9,536 nt of DNA from Syntrophaceae bacterium (GTDB lineage Bacteria; Desulfobacterota; SM23-61). Below are positions 6,459 to 9,536 of the stretch, one piece after another. Location of the stretch: positions 3,055 to 12,590 of the forward strand of contig PMCE01000096.1 of assembly GCA_003154025.1 (NCBI GenBank), written 5' to 3'. The notes beneath the pieces are model-generated. The model was given only the letters and a program-made list of their open reading frames with translations, did not search any database and was not told the origin of the DNA. Positions within the stretch are counted from its first letter, which is position 1; each line of letters opens with the position of its first letter. A program made the translations under genes and the position numbers.

Positions 6459-7526
6459 CTATTCTTTCTTCTCGTTCACCGTCCCCTGGAACCGAGAATT
6501 CTGGAGGCTTTCCTTAATTCCGTAAAAGGCGGCGATGGAGGGGATCTTCTTGATGTTCTCCTGGATCTGTTCGCTGATCCGGGTGGCCACGGCCAGGGCG
6601 TTCCGCCCGTCCTCTCCGGTCACCATGGGGGGAGTGCGACTCAGGCAGGAATGAACGAAAGAACGGATCTCTTTCTCCAGCGTGTCCCCCGGCTCAACCT
6701 CGACCTGCTCGGCGCAGAGCTCGAACCTCTGGTTTGCGGCGCTGAAGACCCGGTGGTACAGGGTGATTTCCTTGGAAGCATAATCCAGAGTCAGATAGGT
6801 CTCCGGCTGGAAGACCCGGATCCGCCGCCGGTCCTCGAAAGAGATCCGGCTGGCGGTGATGTTGGCCACGCATCCCCCGTCGAATTCCACCCGGGTGTTG
6901 GCGATGTCCACTTTTTCCGAAAGCACCGGAATCCCCACCGCGTGGATCTGTTTGATCGAGGAGCGCACGAAGCTCAGGATGATATCCAGGTCGTGGATCA
7001 TCAGGTCCAGGACCACGTCAACCTCGGTTCCTCGTCCCCGGAAGGGAGTGAGTCGATGAGACTCGATAAAGATGGGCGCTCGGATCTTTTCCCTCGCGGC
7101 CAGGACCGCCGGGTTGAATCTTTCCAGATGGCCCACCTGAAGGATTCGTCCCCTTTTCCGAGCCAGTTCGATCAGCTCGTCGGCCTGCCGGATCGTGGTG
7201 GAGATGGGCTTTTCCACCAGGACGTCGCATCCGGCATCCAGAAATTCCCGGGCGATGGAGTGGTGCAGGTCCGTAGGCACGACCAGGCTCACCGCATCCA
7301 CCTTTCCCAGGAGGTCCCGATGACTGGCAAAGGCCTCGGTCCGCAGCTTGTCCGCCCACTCCTTCGCCCGCTGGGGGAGAACATCGGCCAAGCCTACGAG
7401 GTCTGCTTCGGGGATAGCGGCATACTTTTCCGCATGGAACCTTCCCAGGTAGCCGATTCCCACCACCCCCACGCGAAGTTTCCGCGCAGCGGGATTCCTG
7501 CGGTCCTTCACATCCCGATAAGGCAT
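6459..7526 (-). CDS. Gfo/Idh/MocA-family NAD(P)-dependent oxidoreductase of the lpx operon, substrate unknown
   Basis: The 355-residue product has an N-terminal Rossmann fold, KLRVGVVGIGYLGRFH (16-31), followed by the family's EKP motif (105-107, catalytic-type Lys106) and VGHLERFNPA (131-140). HDLDIIL (178-184) carries the usual active-site His178 and Asp179. The C-terminal half is the alpha/beta substrate domain. No signal peptide or membrane segment is seen, so it should be cytosolic. The family oxidises or reduces sugar hydroxyl/keto groups. In Acidithiobacillus and Leptospira a member (GnnA) oxidises UDP-GlcNAc at C3 on the way to UDP-GlcNAc3N and amide-linked lipid A. The position between lpxI and lpxB makes a sugar-nucleotide substrate plausible, but no aminotransferase partner is in the window. 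The ATG at 7526 overlaps lpxI by 19 bases, with AGAAGGG very close upstream. A GTG at 7511, overlapping the lpxI stop as GTGA, is an alternative start. Confidence 0.85.
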   Translation of the reverse strand: MPYRDVKDRRNPAARKLRVGVVGIGYLGRFHAEKYAAIPEADLVGLADVLPQRAKEWADKLRTEAFASHRDLLGKVDAVSLVVPTDLHHSIAREFLDAGCDVLVEKPISTTIRQADELIELARKRGRILQVGHLERFNPAVLAAREKIRAPIFIESHRLTPFRGRGTEVDVVLDLMIHDLDIILSFVRSSIKQIHAVGIPVLSEKVDIANTRVEFDGGCVANITASRISFEDRRRIRVFQPETYLTLDYASKEITLYHRVFSAANQRFELCAEQVEVEPGDTLEKEIRSFVHSCLSRTPPMVTGEDGRNALAVATRISEQIQENIKKIPSIAAFYGIKESLQNSRFQGTVNEKKE

Positions 7527-8311
7527 ATTCCCTTCTGATTCGCCCGTTCGATCACTTCTCTTTTATCCACCACGATGGTTTTTCGTGCTTCCACCGCCAG
7601 AGTCGTCGCTCCGGCTTCCTCCAGGATCTGTAACGTCGTCGGGCCGATCACGGGCAGGTCCAGCCGTCGATCCTGGCCGGGCTTGCATACCTTGATCACC
7701 ATGACGTCCCCTTTCCCCAACCGGCCGCCCCGCTGGATGGTCTCATCGGTTCCTTCCACGGCCTCCACCGCCAGCACCATCTGTTCCTTCACCACGATGC
7801 ACTGACCGATATCCAGCCGGCCGATCCTCTTGGCCATCTTCCAGCCGAAGGCCAGGTCTTTTTCTTCCCGCCCCGTGGGCTTCCGGAGGGTCCAGCAACC
7901 CGCTTCCGCCAGGGCCTCTTTCATATAGGGGGCCGGGCTGACCACCCGGATTCCCTCTCCTTCCATCTCCTCGGCGATGGCCCGCAGGATGGCATCGTCC
8001 TTCTTGTCTTTCAGCCGCAGGAGGACCCGCAAAGCTCTTTCATCGGGCCGGGCCTGGGAAAAGAAGTAAGTCTTCGGCACTCCCCCGATAAAAACGGCCC
8101 GTTTCGCCCCTTCTTCCTTGAGGATGGCGATGATCTTCCCGAGCTCCCCGACGTTCACCCAATGGAAGGAGTCTGCTCGGTTTTCCAGATCCTCCCGGCT
8201 CAGCCCCCGGTGGGCGATGGCCGCTACGCGATACCCGCGGGTCCGGAGTTGCGAGGCCAGGAGCAAGGGGAGTTCCCCATTCCCGGCAATCAATCCCACG
8301 GCCCTTCTCAT
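7508..8311 (-). CDS. lpxI: UDP-2,3-diacylglucosamine pyrophosphatase LpxI
   Basis: The product (267 residues from the chosen start) is LpxI, formerly DUF1009. It hydrolyses UDP-2,3-diacylglucosamine to lipid X and UMP. It replaces the unrelated LpxH of gammaproteobacteria and attacks a different phosphorus atom. Visible family blocks are GLIAGNGELP (6-15), RLKDKKDDAILRAIAEE (about 99-115), the central CIVVKEQMVLAVEAVEGTDE (171-190) with RGG just after, and KPGQDRRLDLPVIGP (210-224). The last block holds the conserved Asp (218 here) of the probable catalytic region. I chose ATG 8311 because it overlaps the lpxA stop as ATGA. A GTG two codons earlier (8317) is possible. It overlaps the next gene by 19 bases. 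There is no membrane segment; in the family the enzyme is membrane-associated. Confidence 0.93.
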   Translation of the reverse strand: MRRAVGLIAGNGELPLLLASQLRTRGYRVAAIAHRGLSREDLENRADSFHWVNVGELGKIIAILKEEGAKRAVFIGGVPKTYFFSQARPDERALRVLLRLKDKKDDAILRAIAEEMEGEGIRVVSPAPYMKEALAEAGCWTLRKPTGREEKDLAFGWKMAKRIGRLDIGQCIVVKEQMVLAVEAVEGTDETIQRGGRLGKGDVMVIKVCKPGQDRRLDLPVIGPTTLQILEEAGATTLAVEARKTIVVDKREVIERANQKGICLIGM

Positions 8312-9081
8312 CGGCACACGCCCCGTTTTGAACTCTTCAAGAATTCGAGAAGATGCTGGACCTCGGGAACCCCCGGAACCTCTTCCTCCACTCGACCTAT
8401 GGCTTTACGCAGAGTCAAATGGGAGCGGAAGAGGATGCGGTAGGCCTGTTTGAGCGCTGAAATCGTCTCCTCGGAGAATTTGTGGCGCTTCAGCCCCACC
8501 AAGTTCAAGCCGTAGAGGCGGGCCCGGGATCCCGCGGCGATGGTGTAAGGAGGAATATCCTGGGGGATTCCGGAGAGCCCTCCGATCATGGCATAGCATC
8601 CCACCCGGGCAAACTGGTGGATGGCCACCAACCCCCCGACGATGGCGAAGTCCTCGACATGGATATGGCCCCCTAAAGTCGAGTTGTTGGCCATGATGAC
8701 CTGGTTTCCGATCTTGCAATCGTGGGCGATATGGGAATAAGCCATGATGAAATTCTTGTTTCCCAGCACGGTCTCCCCTCCCCCTTCGACCGTCGCCCGG
8801 TGAATGGTCACGAATTCGCGGATCAGGTTGTCGTTGCCGATGGTCAGTCGGGTCGGTTCCCCCCGGTACCGGATGGCCTGAGGAGCCGTTCCCACCGATA
8901 CAAAGGGAAAGAGATGGCATCGTTCCCCGATGGTCGTCCATCCCTCGGCGACCACATGGGAATCGAGCATCGTATCCCTGCCGATCTGCACATTCTCTCC
9001 CACGACGCAGTAAGGCCCGATCTTGACCCCGGGAGCAATTTGCGCATGGGGATGAACGATGGCGGTAGGGTGGATATCCAA
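8308..9081 (-). CDS. lpxA: Acyl-[ACP]--UDP-N-acetylglucosamine O-acyltransferase LpxA
   Basis: The 257-residue product is a left-handed beta-helix acyltransferase catalysing the first lipid A step, transfer of a 3-hydroxyacyl chain from ACP to UDP-GlcNAc. Hexapeptide repeats fill residues 1 to about 185, followed by the helical C-terminal domain. The catalytic dyad region is YSHIAHDCKIG with His120 (E. coli His125). His94, His139, His155 and Arg199 match E. coli His99, His144, His160 and Arg204. Three active-site positions differ by my alignment: Ala69 where E. coli has Asp74, Arg71 for Lys76, and Arg186 for His191. Gly168 matches the E. coli chain-length residue Gly173. The start is TTG at 9081 with a strong AAGGAG six bases upstream. 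The end overlaps lpxI. fabZ, often its upstream neighbour, is missing; a heptamer repeat lies there. Confidence 0.95.
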   Translation of the reverse strand: MDIHPTAIVHPHAQIAPGVKIGPYCVVGENVQIGRDTMLDSHVVAEGWTTIGERCHLFPFVSVGTAPQAIRYRGEPTRLTIGNDNLIREFVTIHRATVEGGGETVLGNKNFIMAYSHIAHDCKIGNQVIMANNSTLGGHIHVEDFAIVGGLVAIHQFARVGCYAMIGGLSGIPQDIPPYTIAAGSRARLYGLNLVGLKRHKFSEETISALKQAYRILFRSHLTLRKAIGRVEEEVPGVPEVQHLLEFLKSSKRGVCR

Positions 9082-9087
9082 ATGGGT

Positions 9088-9092
9088 CTCCT
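9088..9092 (-). promoter_or_regulatory. Shine-Dalgarno AGGAG deciding the lpxA TTG start
   Basis: The minus strand reads AAAAGGAG, the spacer ACCCAT, then TTG at 9081. The spacing is ideal and MDIHPTAIVHP is the expected LpxA N-terminus, so TTG is the start. The site is adjacent to a perfect 10-base palindrome, CTTTTAAAAG at 9091-9100, between it and the repeat. Confidence 0.8.
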
Positions 9093-9100
9093 TTTAAAAG

Positions 9101-9184
9101 CTCATAGCGGATAGCGGATAGCTGATGGCTCATAGCTCATAGCAAGGAATTGCTCCCTAACGGCTATGAGCTATCAGCTATGAG
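9101..9184. repeat. Heptamer-based inverted repeat, copy 2 (lpxD/lpxA junction)
   Basis: Read on the minus strand, 9142 down to 9101 is six heptamers in perfect register: CTATGAG, CTATGAG, CCATCAG, CTATCCG, CTATCCG, CTATGAG. On the plus strand, 9164-9184 is three more: CTATGAG, CTATCAG, CTATGAG. The two blocks face each other, pairing exactly over the inner 12 bases (9132-9143 with 9163-9174). With three mismatches the pairing extends to 24 (9120-9143 with 9163-9186). The centre, 9144-9162, contains AGCAATT on the minus strand, resembling the centre of copy 1. The element covers the lpxD stop (TGA, 9174-9176) and nearly the whole gap to lpxA. No transposase or ORF is inside. Confidence 0.88.
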
Positions 9185-9536
9185 CTTTCTTCTGGATCGA
9201 TTCTTCCATTTGCGCCATTCTTTTTTCCAGTTTATCCAAGGCCCTTTTCATCTCCGGCAGTTTTCGGAAGGCGGCCTGGGCACGGAGCCACTCCCGATGG
9301 GGGAAGGCCGGGGTTCCGGAAAAGACTTGACCCGGAGCCACGTCCTGCGCTACGCCCGATTGGGCTCCGATCATCGCCCCTTCTCCGATCTTGACGTGCC
9401 CCACCACGCCTACCTGCCCGCCGAGGGAGACTCGGTTGCCGATTTCGGTGCTCCCGGCGATTCCCACCTGGGCGACGATGATGGTGTCTTCGCCCACGGT
9501 GACGTTGTGGCCGATCTGGACCAGGTTATCCGTCTT
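9174..9536 (-). CDS. lpxD: UDP-3-O-(3-hydroxyacyl)glucosamine N-acyltransferase LpxD, C-terminal part (5' end outside window)
   Basis: The last 120 codons are present and the frame is open to base 9536. The first visible residues, [18 protein letters not shown], are the LpxD beta-helix segment holding the catalytic His (in GHNV; E. coli His239 in AHNV). Hexapeptide turns follow ([30 protein letters not shown]), then the FSGTPA signature and a charged helix (about the last 35 residues, [15 protein letters not shown] onward) resembling the C-terminal helices of the trimer. LpxD adds the second, amide-linked 3-hydroxyacyl chain after LpxC deacetylation. The final residues (AHS) and the stop are encoded in heptamer repeat copy 2. 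The 92 bases to lpxA contain no fabZ. Confidence 0.95.
   Translation of the reverse strand, partial: KTDNLVQIGHNVTVGEDTIIVAQVGIAGSTEIGNRVSLGGQVGVVGHVKIGEGAMIGAQSGVAQDVAPGQVFSGTPAFPHREWLRAQAAFRKLPEMKRALDKLEKRMAQMEESIQKKAHS

Noticed and set aside
8405..9133. A 242-codon minus-strand frame overlapping lpxA
   Set aside because: It is lpxA read in another frame: rich in Arg, Gly, Pro and His with no recognisable motif. The true LpxA frame is complete.
9101..9184. A CRISPR-like array
   Set aside because: The units are contiguous 7-base repeats with no spacers, and they are inverted halfway through.

Overview
The window is one uninterrupted stretch of a lipopolysaccharide operon, all on the minus strand. 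Transcription runs from high to low coordinates: lpxD (5' end outside the window), lpxA, lpxI, a Gfo/Idh/MocA oxidoreductase, lpxB, msbA, lpxK, an LpxL-type acyltransferase, waaF, and gmhB (3' end outside the window). Every protein except the oxidoreductase is recognisable by family motifs read from the translation. The organism is Gram-negative with a G+C-rich genome. LpxI (not LpxH) as the UDP-diacylglucosamine hydrolase, with an oxidoreductase between lpxI and lpxB, is an arrangement I associate with Desulfobacterota (former Deltaproteobacteria) and some neighbouring phyla. This lineage call is inference from gene content only.

From right to left, lpxD, lpxA, lpxI, lpxB and lpxK make the Kdo-free lipid A precursor from UDP-GlcNAc. 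The LpxL-like enzyme adds a secondary acyl chain and MsbA flips the product across the inner membrane. waaF and gmhB belong to the inner-core heptose branch. Several expected partners are absent from the window: fabZ (often between lpxD and lpxA), waaA/kdtA (often near msbA and lpxK), and a gnnB-type aminotransferase.

Most junctions are very tight: overlaps at lpxA/lpxI, lpxI/oxidoreductase and lpxK/lpxL, and gaps of 1 to about 35 bases elsewhere. Only three gaps are longer, and repeats fill all three. Two, at lpxD/lpxA and lpxB/msbA, hold copies of an inverted element built from heptamers of the CTATGAG type, with a related core in opposite orientation. The third, at waaF/gmhB, holds an AT-rich element of the ATTCCAAATTCC type. 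In all three places the repeat supplies the stop codon of the upstream gene, and in waaF it also supplies a short C-terminal tail.

No new biological system is evident. The points most worth a second look are the repeat family and its placement at gene ends, the LpxA active-site substitution together with the adjacent oxidoreductase (possible amide-linked lipid A), the missing fabZ, and three TTG start codons among the eight starts whose first codon I could read with reasonable confidence.
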